NCBI RefSeq assembly: GCF_014207095.1
Contig: NZ_JACHBG010000009.1
Coordinates: 124,001 to 188,000 of the forward strand
Length of the DNA stretch: 64,000 nt
Source of the DNA: Martinezella lusitana
Lineage (GTDB): Bacteria; Pseudomonadota; Alphaproteobacteria; Rhizobiales; Rhizobiaceae
Reading direction: 5' to 3'
Shown here one piece after another: positions 26,293-35,465 of the stretch. Position 1 is the stretch's first letter, and each line of letters opens with the position of its first letter. Position numbers and translations under genes: made by a program. Below the pieces are notes generated by a model, which was not told the DNA's origin, did not search any database, and saw only the letters and a list, made by a program, of their open reading frames with translations.

Positions 26293-27708
26293 ATGCTGGC
26301 CTGGCTTGATCAGAAAACCGAGATTGTCGAAAGTACCGATCAGGCATCGCGGTACTTCGAGCCAGCGCATGCCGCATATTACAGCGGGAAGCCCGGTCAG
26401 CCGCTAAAACTCATGCTGCAGGCACGCAGCGACTTCCTGTCGATCTGGCGCCGGGGAGATTACCGCGAGCACGTGGCCGAGTTCAAGCTTCTGGGGCGTC
26501 AGATCGTCATCGTCAATTCTCCGGATGCGATCCGCTATGTAGTGGCCAAGCGGCATGAGAATTTCGAGCGCAAGACGCCGCAGATGCGCCGCGCGCTTGA
26601 GTATCTGCTCGGCGACGGGTTGTTCATTTCCGACAAAGAGACCTGGAAGCAACGCCGGCCGCTGGTCTCGGACATCGTGCATAAGAACCGCGTGCCCGCC
26701 TTCGGTGCGATCATGCAGACGACCGCGTGCGAACTTGTTGACCGATGGCAGCGCCTAGGCGAGGGGACGGAAGTAAACGCCCTGTCCGAAATGGCGGGGC
26801 TGACTGCGGAGATCATCTCGCGGAGCGTTTTCGGCAACGACCTTGGCGAGGAGAGCGCCAATGCCGTGACGGAAGGTTTCGCCAGCTATCAGGCTTTGGT
26901 CGATTCCATCAATCTCGGCTATTTCCTTGGTTTTGATGAGGGACTCCCAATCGTCAAGACGCCGAGCCTGCGTCGGTCGGTCAAGCGCATCCATCGCATT
27001 ATTGACCAGGTGATCGAAGATCATCTCGCCGGCAAGGGCGACAACAGCTCGATGGTCGAACTGCTGATCCGCCGGCAGCAGCGCAACCCGGAACTGAAAC
27101 TCGATGTGGTCGCGCTTAGGAACGAGGCAGCGACCATCTTCATGGCCGGGCATGAGACAACGGCTGCGACCCTCACCTGGGCATGGTATCTGCTCGCGGG
27201 TGCGCCTTGGGTGGAAGAAGCTGTCCACGCGGAGATTGAGGCCGTCTGCGGCGACCGTGTCCCATCGATAGACGACGTCGCAAAGCTTGATTGGTGCCGG
27301 GCCGTGATCGAGGAGACGCTGCGGCTTTACCCGCCGGTTCCGATTTTGGCTCGACAGGCGGCCGAGCCGGATGAAATCGGCGATGTGAAGGTGCGCAAGG
27401 CGGCCCTCGTGTTGATCGTGCCATGGATTTTGCATCGCACGGACTCGCTTTTCCCCGAGCCGCATCGCTTTCATCCAGAGCGCTTCTTGGGTGATACGCG
27501 ACCGACGCCTTACAGCTATATTCCATTCGCAGCCGGCCCTCGGGTATGTCCCGGTTTGCAGTTCGGTCTTACCGAGGCGATCCTCTGCCTTGCGATCCTT
27601 GCCCAGCGTTTTCGCGTACGCGTGAAGCAGGGTCACAATGTTCAGCCGCAATGCCGTCTGACTTTGCGGCCTCGTGGCGGCATACCCGTTACGTTGCACA
27701 GGCGCTAA
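26293..27708 (+). CDS. Cytochrome P450
   Basis: A 471-residue soluble P450 with the full set of family motifs: the I-helix oxygen-binding AGHETT at 285-290, the K-helix E341-x-x-R344 in IEETLRLYPP, the PERF-type segment FHPERFLG at ~393-400, and the haem loop PFAAGPRVCPG with ligand Cys419. The AGHETT/ETLRLYPP style is that of CYP4/CYP102-like fatty-acid and lipid hydroxylases, but the substrate is not readable. The ATG has no strong ribosome site. The acyltransferase gene starts five bases after its stop, so both enzymes probably act on the same lipid (inference). A redox partner is not encoded nearby. Confidence 0.88.
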   Translation: MLAWLDQKTEIVESTDQASRYFEPAHAAYYSGKPGQPLKLMLQARSDFLSIWRRGDYREHVAEFKLLGRQIVIVNSPDAIRYVVAKRHENFERKTPQMRRALEYLLGDGLFISDKETWKQRRPLVSDIVHKNRVPAFGAIMQTTACELVDRWQRLGEGTEVNALSEMAGLTAEIISRSVFGNDLGEESANAVTEGFASYQALVDSINLGYFLGFDEGLPIVKTPSLRRSVKRIHRIIDQVIEDHLAGKGDNSSMVELLIRRQQRNPELKLDVVALRNEAATIFMAGHETTAATLTWAWYLLAGAPWVEEAVHAEIEAVCGDRVPSIDDVAKLDWCRAVIEETLRLYPPVPILARQAAEPDEIGDVKVRKAALVLIVPWILHRTDSLFPEPHRFHPERFLGDTRPTPYSYIPFAAGPRVCPGLQFGLTEAILCLAILAQRFRVRVKQGHNVQPQCRLTLRPRGGIPVTLHRR

Positions 27709-27712
27709 TCAG

Positions 27713-28711
27713 ATGCTGGTTGGTGACAACGGCACGCCACCCGTTCCACAAAAGCGCAAGGCCTGGACCTATGAGGCTCCAAAGGCGCCGCCGCTTGCCG
27801 ACTTCCTAGCCGGTGGCCATCAGCGCAAAACGTTCCTGCGCTATTGGCTCCACGACAATATCGACAATGCCGTGGACCTTTTCCTGTACTTCGCCTTGAC
27901 GCTCCTGCCTGTTCGGACGCGCTCGGCAGTTGGTGGGTGGCTCGGGAGGTTCTTGGCGCCGCGGTTCCACAAAGGAGCCTATGCACGCGCTGCTGCTAAT
28001 CTGAAGGCAATCCGACCGGAGTTGGGCGAAGCCGAACTCAAGGAGTTATTGGAGCGTTATGCGGACTCACAAGGTCGCCAGATGGTGGAGTATTCCGCGG
28101 TGGCCCAGCTGGCTCGCCGTCACGTCCGCAAGATCGGCATGGATGACATGGTCGAACGCTGCGCCGATGGTCCGGTGATTTTTATTGCCCCACATGTTGC
28201 CAATTGGGAGGTGCTGGGCTGGTGCCTTCTCGATATGGGCTTGCCTTTCGGAATTAACTACGATCCCCCCAAACGCCGATCACGGCAATACATCGCAAAC
28301 AGGATGCGTAGGAAGGGGCCTGGAGCGCGTATCTTGAAGCCTGGCCGCAGCTATGTGCGCCCGGCGCTGCGGATGTTGGAGAGTGGCGGCAACCTGCTGA
28401 TATTCTGTGACGAAGCATTTGGTGGTCGCATTCGGGCGCCCTTCTTCGGACGACCAGCTCATCTCGAAAGCAACTATGCCCTTGTTGCGCGAATGGCGCG
28501 AAAGACGAATGCGTTGATCTATCCGCTGTTCATCAGGCGGGATGGTGGAGCCAGTTTTGCCTTGCAGGCACTGGAGCCGTTCAAACTGCCGAAAACGCCA
28601 AGCACTGAAGAGCAGATTATTGAGGATGTTGGCGTTCTGAATGCAATAATAGAACCCATTGTTCGCGAACACCCAGAGCAATGGTATTTCGTGGATAATC
28701 GACTATTATGA
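27713..28711 (+). CDS. LpxL/HtrB-type lipid acyltransferase
   Basis: A 332-residue protein from the ATG at 27713. It has a membrane-associating segment near residue 50 (DLFLYFALTLLPVRTRSAV). The acyltransferase HX4E motif is in IAPHVANWEVLG near residue 160, followed by the glycine-rich substrate segment of the family and the C-terminal EHPEQWYFVDNRLL. LpxL/HtrB enzymes transfer an acyl chain from acyl-ACP to the lipid A precursor at the inner membrane. With the P450 directly upstream, it may add or work on an unusual (for example hydroxylated) acyl group. An N-acyltransferase acting on another lipid is also possible. Confidence 0.75.
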   Translation: MLVGDNGTPPVPQKRKAWTYEAPKAPPLADFLAGGHQRKTFLRYWLHDNIDNAVDLFLYFALTLLPVRTRSAVGGWLGRFLAPRFHKGAYARAAANLKAIRPELGEAELKELLERYADSQGRQMVEYSAVAQLARRHVRKIGMDDMVERCADGPVIFIAPHVANWEVLGWCLLDMGLPFGINYDPPKRRSRQYIANRMRRKGPGARILKPGRSYVRPALRMLESGGNLLIFCDEAFGGRIRAPFFGRPAHLESNYALVARMARKTNALIYPLFIRRDGGASFALQALEPFKLPKTPSTEEQIIEDVGVLNAIIEPIVREHPEQWYFVDNRLL

Positions 28712-29002
28712 ACTCTGTAATCGACCCCTGGTTATTCGTGCATGGTGGCAGTTCGAGAAGATTGATTTTATTGAAATCGAGGGAATTCCGATGCAATCAT
28801 ACGATGAATCGCAATTGATAGTTGTGTATGGTTGAAGAGCGTCGGAGTTTGAACTGCTATCCTGAAGTCGGAAAATATAGCAGTGCTCGACGATCCTGCT
28901 GCTTTATGCGGAGCCAAAAAATCTTTTGGCGATCGCACGTTCCGCTATATAGCCACTGTGGCTTCAGTTTTATCAGACGATTTGGATGGGAATGGGTTTT
29001 AG

Positions 29003-30070
29003 ATGACGATTTTGGTTTCCGGCGGGGCAGGCTTCATCGGCGCGAATTTCGTCCTCAGCTGGCTTGAGAGGCATGACGAAACGATAATCAATCTCGACAA
29101 ACTCACCTATGCGGGTAATCTGGACACGTTGAAGGATTTGAGAGGCAACAATCGTCATGTGTTCGTGCATGGCGATATTGGCGACCGCGAGCAGGTAAGC
29201 GAGCTCATTGCCAGGCATAGGCCGCGAGCGGTGATCAATTTTGCAGCCGAAAGCCACGTGGACCGTTCCATTCACGGCCCGGGCGATTTCATCCAAACGA
29301 ATGTGGTTGGCACCTTCAACCTGCTGGAAGCTGTACGCGGCTATTGGGATGGCCTACCGGAGGATGAGAAGTCCGCTTTCCGCTTTCTGCATGTCTCAAC
29401 TGACGAGGTCTATGGTACCTTGTCCAAGGATGATGCTCCTTTCAACGAGCTCAATCGCTACGAGCCGAACAGCCCTTATTCCGCCAGTAAGGCGGCGTCA
29501 GATCATTTGGTCCGTGCGTGGTATCACACTTATGGTCTGCCGGTATTGACGACCAATTGCAGCAATAACTACGGCCCTTATCATTTTCCAGAAAAGCTGA
29601 TCCCGCTAGTGATCCTGAACGCGCTCTTGGGCAAGAACCTTCCTATCTACGGTGATGGGCAGCAGATTCGTGACTGGCTTTATGTCAGGGATCATTGCAG
29701 TGCCATTCGGCGAGTGCTGCAGGAAGGCAAGATCGGCGAGACCTATAATGTCGGCGGCTGGAACGAGAAACCGAACCTCGATGTCGTGCATGCAATCTGC
29801 GCGATTCTGGACGAGCTCAAGCCGAAGGCCGATGGTGGCCGCTATAGTGATCAGATCGTTTTCGTAAAGGACCGGCCTGGCCATGATCGTCGCTATGCGA
29901 TCGACGCTGGCAAGCTTGAGCGTGAACTGGGCTGGAAGCCGCAGGAAACATTTGAGACCGGGATTCGAAAGACGATCGAATGGTATCTGGCCAATCAAGA
30001 TTGGGTTCGCAACGTCACCAGCGGCGACTATCGCGACTGGGTCGGCAAACAATATGAGGCTCAGTCGTGA
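29003..30070 (+). CDS. rfbB: dTDP-glucose 4,6-dehydratase
   Basis: A 355-residue extended short-chain dehydrogenase. NAD binding is by GGAGFIGANF at the N-terminus, the family TDEVYG motif is in VSTDEVYGTL, and the catalytic YxxxK is in PYSASKAASD. It performs step two of dTDP-L-rhamnose synthesis, giving dTDP-4-keto-6-deoxyglucose in the cytoplasm. GGGAATGGG precedes the ATG. It opens the rfbBDAC operon; its stop overlaps the GTG of rfbD. About 290 bases upstream separate it from the acyltransferase, with no gene visible. Confidence 0.95.
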   Translation: MTILVSGGAGFIGANFVLSWLERHDETIINLDKLTYAGNLDTLKDLRGNNRHVFVHGDIGDREQVSELIARHRPRAVINFAAESHVDRSIHGPGDFIQTNVVGTFNLLEAVRGYWDGLPEDEKSAFRFLHVSTDEVYGTLSKDDAPFNELNRYEPNSPYSASKAASDHLVRAWYHTYGLPVLTTNCSNNYGPYHFPEKLIPLVILNALLGKNLPIYGDGQQIRDWLYVRDHCSAIRRVLQEGKIGETYNVGGWNEKPNLDVVHAICAILDELKPKADGGRYSDQIVFVKDRPGHDRRYAIDAGKLERELGWKPQETFETGIRKTIEWYLANQDWVRNVTSGDYRDWVGKQYEAQS

Positions 30071-30963
30071 GCGCCATTCTAGTTACCGGCGCTAATGGAC
30101 AGGTCGGGTATGAGTTGCGGCGCTCACTTGCACCCTTGGGTGGAGTTGTCGCTCTGACGCGCCAGGAAATGAATCTGGCCAATGAAGCAAGCGTCCTTGC
30201 CGTACTTCGGGAGCACGAACCGCGTATCATCGTCAATCCTGCGGCGTATACAGCGGTAGATCGCGCTGAAAGCGATGTCGATCTGGCGATGGCAGTCAAT
30301 GCTACCGCACCCGGGGTCCTGGCGCGCTGGGCCGCCGACAACGATGCCTTGCTCATCCATTACTCAACTGACTACGTCTTTGACGGCACGAAGAATACCC
30401 CTTACGCGGAAGGGGACGCTGTCAATCCGCAGTCTGTCTATGGCGAAAGTAAGTGGCGCGGCGAGGAGGCAGTCCGTTCCTCTGGCGTGCGTCATGTCAT
30501 TCTGCGAACCAGTTGGGTTTACGGTCATCACGGCAGCAACTTCCTGAAGACAATCCTCAGGCTGGCGCAGGAACGAAGCGAGCTGAATGTTGTGGCTGAT
30601 CAGTTGGGCGCGCCGACGTCGGCAGCACTGATTGCCGACGTTACGCGGACGATCGTCGAACGCGTTTCGAATTTGCAGACAACAGATGGTTTCAAAGAGA
30701 CCTTTCATCTAACCGCTCGCGGCAATACGTCATGGCATGGCTATGCTGAGCACATCGTTCGTGAAGCGTCGGCAGGAGGTTTCAAACTTGCTCTTTCAAT
30801 CGATAAGCTCAAGCCTATATCGACCGCGGAATATCCCACTCCGGCGAAACGGCCAGCCAATTCAAAGCTGGATTGCACAAAGCTTATGAACCGCTTAGGC
30901 ATTACTCTTCCTGCATGGCAGGAGGGGGTTGACCATGTCGTGGCAAGCTTGCGGTCGACATGA
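30067..30963 (+). CDS. rfbD: dTDP-4-dehydrorhamnose reductase
   Basis: A 298-residue enzyme starting at a GTG that overlaps the rfbB stop (GTGA). TGANGQVGYELRR binds NADPH, STDYVFDG is the substrate-side motif, and YGESKWRGE holds the catalytic Tyr and Lys. It catalyses the last step of dTDP-L-rhamnose synthesis, reducing the 4-keto group. Length and motifs are normal for the family. Confidence 0.95.
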   Translation: MSAILVTGANGQVGYELRRSLAPLGGVVALTRQEMNLANEASVLAVLREHEPRIIVNPAAYTAVDRAESDVDLAMAVNATAPGVLARWAADNDALLIHYSTDYVFDGTKNTPYAEGDAVNPQSVYGESKWRGEEAVRSSGVRHVILRTSWVYGHHGSNFLKTILRLAQERSELNVVADQLGAPTSAALIADVTRTIVERVSNLQTTDGFKETFHLTARGNTSWHGYAEHIVREASAGGFKLALSIDKLKPISTAEYPTPAKRPANSKLDCTKLMNRLGITLPAWQEGVDHVVASLRST

Positions 30964-31046
30964 GTGGAATGCTGTAGAACCGTGTGTGGCTTTGGTCACT
31001 AGGGCAACGGACAAGCACGAATGGAAAGAAGACGAGACGCACAACG

Positions 31047-31934
31047 ATGACGAAAGCACGCAAAGGAATCATACTTGCCGGTGGCTCGGGAACGCGTCTC
31101 TATCCAGTAACGCTTGCGGTCAGCAAACAGCTACTGCCAATCTACGACAAGCCGATGATTTATTATCCGCTAACGACCTTGATGCTCGCTGGCATTCGCG
31201 AGATCCTTGTCATCTCTACGCCGCAGGATACGCCCCGTTTCGAACAGTTGCTCGGCGATGGCAGCCAATGGGGTATCAAGCTCGACTACGCGGTCCAGCA
31301 AAGTCCGGATGGCCTGGCACAGGCCTTTTTGATCGGTGAGGCGTTTCTAGATGGGGCGCCATCCGCTCTGGTCCTCGGCGACAACATTTTCTATGGCCAT
31401 GACTTTACTCGTCTGCTCCATGATGCGAGTAGTAGGCAGGCTGGAGCGACAGTATTCGCCTATCACGTACAAGACCCGCATCGATATGGTGTCGTCGAGT
31501 TCGATCGTCATGGGCAGGCGGTCAGCCTTGAGGAAAAGCCGAGTGTGCCGAAGAGCAACTATGCGGTAACAGGACTCTATTTCTACGATGCCACAGTCGT
31601 TGATGTCGCCAAATCCATCCGCCCTTCACAGCGCGGTGAATTGGAGATAACCGATGTCAATACGCATTATTTGAACGCTGGCCAGTTAGAGGTACAGACC
31701 ATGGGGCGGGGCTATGCATGGCTGGATACCGGCACGCATGACTCGATGCTGGAGGCGAGCCACTACATTGCCACAATCGAGAACCGGCAGGGCTTGAAGG
31801 TTGCTTGTCCCGAAGAGATTTCCTATCGCAATGGCTGGATCGGCGCGTCTAAAGTTGAGGAGTTGGCGCATCCGCTCAAGAAGAACGCCTATGGGCAATA
31901 TCTCCTTGGGATCCTAGGTGAGAAAATATTCTAA
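31047..31934 (+). CDS. rfbA: Glucose-1-phosphate thymidylyltransferase
   Basis: A 295-residue enzyme from the ATG at 31047, the start that gives the standard N-terminus (KGIILAGGSGTRLYPVT). SKQLLPIYDKPMIYYPL and LGDNIFYG are the nucleotide and metal/sugar motifs of RmlA. It makes dTDP-glucose from dTTP and glucose-1-phosphate and is usually feedback-inhibited by dTDP-rhamnose. It lies 83 bases after rfbD. Confidence 0.95.
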   Translation: MTKARKGIILAGGSGTRLYPVTLAVSKQLLPIYDKPMIYYPLTTLMLAGIREILVISTPQDTPRFEQLLGDGSQWGIKLDYAVQQSPDGLAQAFLIGEAFLDGAPSALVLGDNIFYGHDFTRLLHDASSRQAGATVFAYHVQDPHRYGVVEFDRHGQAVSLEEKPSVPKSNYAVTGLYFYDATVVDVAKSIRPSQRGELEITDVNTHYLNAGQLEVQTMGRGYAWLDTGTHDSMLEASHYIATIENRQGLKVACPEEISYRNGWIGASKVEELAHPLKKNAYGQYLLGILGEKIF

Positions 31935-31995
31935 CTCTATACCGCGGTACTGTGAGTTGCTGGTGTTTCTCATGCGAACTTTGAGCAAGAAATAG

Positions 31996-32544
31996 ATGAA
32001 AGCTATCGATACCGCCATTCCGGATGTTAAGCTCATCGAACCAGCGGTTTTTTCCGACGATCGCGGCTTCTTCTTTGAAAGTTTTAGCAAAGCGAAATTT
32101 GATACGGCGATCGGTAGGAGCGCCGATTTTGTGCAGGACAACCATAGTCGATCGGGAAGGGGTGTCCTGCGTGGTCTCCACTACCAACTGCCGCCTCATG
32201 CTCAAGCCAAGCTCGTGCGTGTCGTGGTTGGCGAAGTTTATGATGTCGCGGTTGACATCCGCAAATCTTCACCGACGTTCGGACAGTGGGTCGGCGTCCT
32301 TCTCTCCGCGGAAAACAAACGCCAGCTTTGGATCCCGGAAGGGTTTGCGCACGGATTTCTGACATTGAGCGATAATGCCGAGTTCCTCTATAAGACCACT
32401 AACTATTACTCTCCCGAGAGTGATCGTGGCATTCGTTGGAACGACCCGCAGATCGCGATCGACTGGGGCGCTAACGAGGCCCTCACTCTTTCTCCGAAGG
32501 ATCAGCGACAACCACTATTAGCAGATGCAGAGACCTTCGCATAA
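31996..32544 (+). CDS. rfbC: dTDP-4-dehydrorhamnose 3,5-epimerase
   Basis: A 182-residue cupin-fold enzyme. RGVLRGLHYQLPPHAQAKLV carries the catalytic-site histidine, and FAHGFLTLSDNAEFLYKTTN is the second signature. It epimerises C3 and C5 of dTDP-4-keto-6-deoxyglucose, the third step to dTDP-L-rhamnose. It is the last gene of rfbBDAC; a hairpin lies 50 bases downstream. Confidence 0.95.
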   Translation: MKAIDTAIPDVKLIEPAVFSDDRGFFFESFSKAKFDTAIGRSADFVQDNHSRSGRGVLRGLHYQLPPHAQAKLVRVVVGEVYDVAVDIRKSSPTFGQWVGVLLSAENKRQLWIPEGFAHGFLTLSDNAEFLYKTTNYYSPESDRGIRWNDPQIAIDWGANEALTLSPKDQRQPLLADAETFA

Positions 32545-32594
32545 ACCGATATAAGGCCTGATGTACCCGACATCGACATATTTCATAAGGGCTA

Positions 32595-32623
32595 ACGCGG
32601 CGGGAAAATCTTGCCGCGTCTTT
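32595..32623 (+). terminator. Hairpin between rfbC and the Zn-dehydrogenase gene
   Basis: ACGCGGC and GCCGCGT form a perfect 7-bp stem around an 11-base loop, followed by CTTT. It lies between convergent genes and may end transcription from either side. The T-run is short. Confidence 0.5.
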
Positions 32624-32698
32624 GCCGACTGCCGCGCGTTGCAATGCAGGTCCACTTCGGATGTAGGTTGACGGTTTGCGATTTTATCATGTGGCAAC

Positions 32699-33712
32699 TT
32701 AGTCGACCGCCAAGATCGCTTTGATCACTCCCGCCTCCGGCCTCAACCACTCCCTGAACACTTCCGGTCCGTCGTCTAACGAACCTTGATGCGTGTTCAA
32801 TGCTGCTGTTTGCACCCGACCATTCGCCATCTGCTTCACAACCTCCGCGAAATCATCCGGCTGCGCATTGCGGCTGGCAAATAGCGTGGCTTCGCGCTTG
32901 TGAAACTCCGGATCCGAGAACGTGATATCGTCGCGGACGACGCTGACAAGGACGTAGCGGCCGCCATGGGCGATAAAGCCGAAGCCGCGTTGCATGGCGC
33001 GGGCGTTGCCGGTTGCGTCGATAACGACGTCGAAGAAGTCGCCATCGGTCAGACGTTTTGCTTGCGCCTCCGCTTCATCGTTGGCGATGAGTGTGCGGTC
33101 GGCATCGAGCGTAGCGAGGGCGAATTCCAATCGGTCTTCGCGCATGTCCATGACCGTAACGTCGGCACCGCGCGCCTTGGCAAAGATGATGGCAGACATG
33201 CCGATCGGGCCTGAGCCGACGACGAGGACGCGATCCCTAGCAGTGATGCCGCCACGCTTGACCCCGTGGGCGCCGATGGCCAGAAACTCGATCATGGCAG
33301 CCTCATCCAGCGAAGCCTTGCCCGCCGAGGCGACATTCTGCTCGGGGACGCAGATGAATTCAGTCATCCCGCCGTCGCAATGTACGCCGAGAACGGAGAG
33401 GCTCTGGCACGCATTGGTCACACCGCGGCGGCAGGCAACGCATTTGCCACAGGCGAGGTAGGGGACGATGTAGACATTCTCGCCGTTTCGGAGACGGGTA
33501 GAGCCATTCGCATCTTCGACTGTGCCGGAGAGTTCATGGCCCATGACGCGCGGATATTGGAGGAATGGGTGTTTGCCCTGGTAGATATGGAAGTCCGTGC
33601 CGCAAATGCCGACACGTCTGATGCGCACCAGTACCTCTCCCGGGGTTGGCTTGGGAACATCGCGCTCAATCAGCGAGAGCTTACCGGGTTCGTTACAGAT
33701 CAGTGTCTTCAT
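32699..33712 (-). CDS. Zn-dependent alcohol dehydrogenase, LgoD (L-galactonate 5-dehydrogenase)-like
   Basis: A 337-residue medium-chain dehydrogenase from the ATG at 33712 (an in-frame ATG 23 codons upstream adds a tail atypical of the family). It has the zinc sites RRVGICGTDFH, GHE, and the cysteine cluster CGKCVACRRGVTNAC, plus the NAD-binding LVVGSGPIGMSAIIFAKARG. YPRVMGHELSGTVE, SVLGVHCDGGM and FSDPEFHKREATLFASRNA are strongly reminiscent of E. coli LgoD/YjjN, which oxidises L-galactonate to D-tagaturonate. A related polyol or sugar-acid substrate is equally possible. The next gene upstream in the same direction is a tagaturonate/mannonate-type reductase, which fits such a route. Confidence 0.7.
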   Translation of the reverse strand: MKTLICNEPGKLSLIERDVPKPTPGEVLVRIRRVGICGTDFHIYQGKHPFLQYPRVMGHELSGTVEDANGSTRLRNGENVYIVPYLACGKCVACRRGVTNACQSLSVLGVHCDGGMTEFICVPEQNVASAGKASLDEAAMIEFLAIGAHGVKRGGITARDRVLVVGSGPIGMSAIIFAKARGADVTVMDMREDRLEFALATLDADRTLIANDEAEAQAKRLTDGDFFDVVIDATGNARAMQRGFGFIAHGGRYVLVSVVRDDITFSDPEFHKREATLFASRNAQPDDFAEVVKQMANGRVQTAALNTHQGSLDDGPEVFREWLRPEAGVIKAILAVD

Positions 33713-33853
33713 TGTGATGCACTCTTCAAGGGCTCGGGACGGATTGTCGGTGTTGGAAATAGCCGCCTCATGCGGAGACAAAAGGACGGTCTGGAGCTTC
33801 TGCTAGCTCTTCGCTGATCCCCAGGGTAACGCATTCTGGTTTGTCAGAAGCGA

Positions 33854-34990
33854 TCATTGAGCGACCTCTTTCAGTGGATACCGCGCGGCGATTTCCCTCA
33901 ACGTGGGAGCACTTGAATGACTTCCCACTTCACCTGCCCATGTAAGGAACGAGCGAATGCGGCGATCGACTTTCTCGCGATGGTGCTGGCTGATATCCGC
34001 GATGCGGTGATCGAGGAATGGATTGCGGAAGCGGTCGAGGGTCGTTGCGATATAGGTCCTGGCCTCGTCGCCCATGCGGTTTGCGGCAAAGCCGGGCAGT
34101 ACTTCGCTTTGATAGAGCGTCTCCAACCTCGCGCAAACGTCATTGTCCGCAAAGATGCCGCGCACGGTTTCATCCGCAGATCGATTTTCGCGCTGCCAGA
34201 TTTCGGCAAGAAAGGTGTGGCCGAGATTGAGGATATGCAGTTTCAAGCGCTCGTAGGGTTCGAGGTCATCCGTCAGCACGATGCTGGGATGGCTGCAGGG
34301 CGGTCGCACTCCCGGTGCGCGTTTGATTGCCCAAAGCGCATAGGGCTCCGCGACGGCACCGATCGGATCGATCGGCTCGGAAACGATACGGTCGACCAGC
34401 GTCTCGGCGAAGGCGACATGGGCGTCGAGCCAAGCGAAGAAGTCAGCCGGCAGCCTGTTGCGCGTTGCGCAATCGATGACCGCCTCTCTTAGAACCTTCC
34501 CATTGGCCGTTATCAGCTCACAGGGAAGAATAACGAGTGGGCGGCCGGATCGTTGCCAGCGCTTGACGAGGAGAGCTGCAAGCTTACCGGGGAAGGAGCG
34601 CGGAATCTCGCCGTCATTACCACGGCGATCTTCTTCCAGCGAGGTCTGATAACCCGTGTCGCCAGTGTTGGAGATGACGAATTCGGCATCCTCGGCAAAG
34701 AGCGATGAGAGTTCCTCCCAATTTTCCGTCGCGGAAAGGCCGCGTACGACGCTTTTGACCTGCACCGTATGGCTTACGGGCAGTCCGTCCGACAGGCCGC
34801 GGACAATCACAGGGTAGCCATTTGTGTCGTTGAAGGCTGCGACGCGCCCGCTGCGGCTGTTCGCGCCGGACACCTGTACGACGGTAATCGGGCCGACGTC
34901 CTGGCCGGACTGCTTTGCTTCATGCACGAACAGTGCTGCATGTGCCTGCAAGAACCGGCTTGTGCCGAATTGGATTATCCGCGAGCTCAC
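33854..34990 (-). CDS. Mannitol dehydrogenase family oxidoreductase (tagaturonate/mannonate reductase-like)
   Basis: A 378-residue polyol-specific long-chain dehydrogenase/reductase. GTG start with GAGG nine bases upstream. RIIQFGTSRFLQAHAALFVH is the N-terminal nucleotide-binding motif, FVISNTGDTGYQ the conserved middle, and KLHILNLGHTFLAEIW carries the catalytic K-x5-N-x2-H. The Gln/Thr-style N-terminus is typical of UxaB-like (tagaturonate reductase) members rather than of mannitol dehydrogenase itself. It is shorter than E. coli UxaB (about 480 residues). It lies 141 bases before the LgoD-like gene, so both probably form one route between hexonates or polyols. Confidence 0.65.
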   Translation of the reverse strand: MSSRIIQFGTSRFLQAHAALFVHEAKQSGQDVGPITVVQVSGANSRSGRVAAFNDTNGYPVIVRGLSDGLPVSHTVQVKSVVRGLSATENWEELSSLFAEDAEFVISNTGDTGYQTSLEEDRRGNDGEIPRSFPGKLAALLVKRWQRSGRPLVILPCELITANGKVLREAVIDCATRNRLPADFFAWLDAHVAFAETLVDRIVSEPIDPIGAVAEPYALWAIKRAPGVRPPCSHPSIVLTDDLEPYERLKLHILNLGHTFLAEIWQRENRSADETVRGIFADNDVCARLETLYQSEVLPGFAANRMGDEARTYIATTLDRFRNPFLDHRIADISQHHREKVDRRIRSFLTWAGEVGSHSSAPTLREIAARYPLKEVAQ

Positions 34991-35465
34991 GCAAGTTGCC
35001 TCATAGATGCAATATTGATTGCTGTTCCAGCTCGCTCGGGATGGCCTCGAACCATCCCTCAGTCGCGCCGGATTTGTTTTTTATCTATAGAAAACATCTG
35101 ATCCATCGGCAGTCAAATGTTTTTATCGAAACAAGGAGAGGTTTCGTGTGAGGTGCCAGGCCGTGTTGGGATACAGACGAAGTCCTCTGCGATATGGGCA
35201 ATTATGAGCGATATGCCGAGGGTCAACGTCCGGATGGATAGCTTGCCGCCGCTGCCGCGGCATATGCCACGTGCTCTACGGCGATCTGAGACGGGCTGAT
35301 CTCCGTGCGGACAGCATGGGGGCCATGACTATCGGTGGGCGATCGGTAGAAAACATTAGCACAGCTGGCCGTGACCGATCATGCTCATTCGGTCGCTATA
35401 GGTCGCGGAGACGGCCAAGCGCTAAAGGAGGTGGTTTTGAGCTTTGGCGGTTTTCCGACAGATGA
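34991..35465. other. Gene-free stretch upstream of the dehydrogenase pair
   Basis: About 475 bases with no frame that looks coding. A small palindrome, CGAAAC-AAGGAGAG-GTTTCG near 35127-35146, is the only structure. The promoter of the dehydrogenase pair is expected here on the minus strand; I could not place it. Confidence 0.4.

Noticed and set aside
26755..27699. 314-codon minus-strand frame opposite the P450 gene
   Set aside because: The P450 has all its motifs in order on the plus strand; the antisense frame has none.
35127..35146. CGAAAC/GTTTCG hairpin considered as a terminator after the GlpD-like gene
   Set aside because: It is only six base pairs, more than 300 bases beyond the stop codon, and the minus strand has no T-run after it; the T-rich side is on the wrong end.
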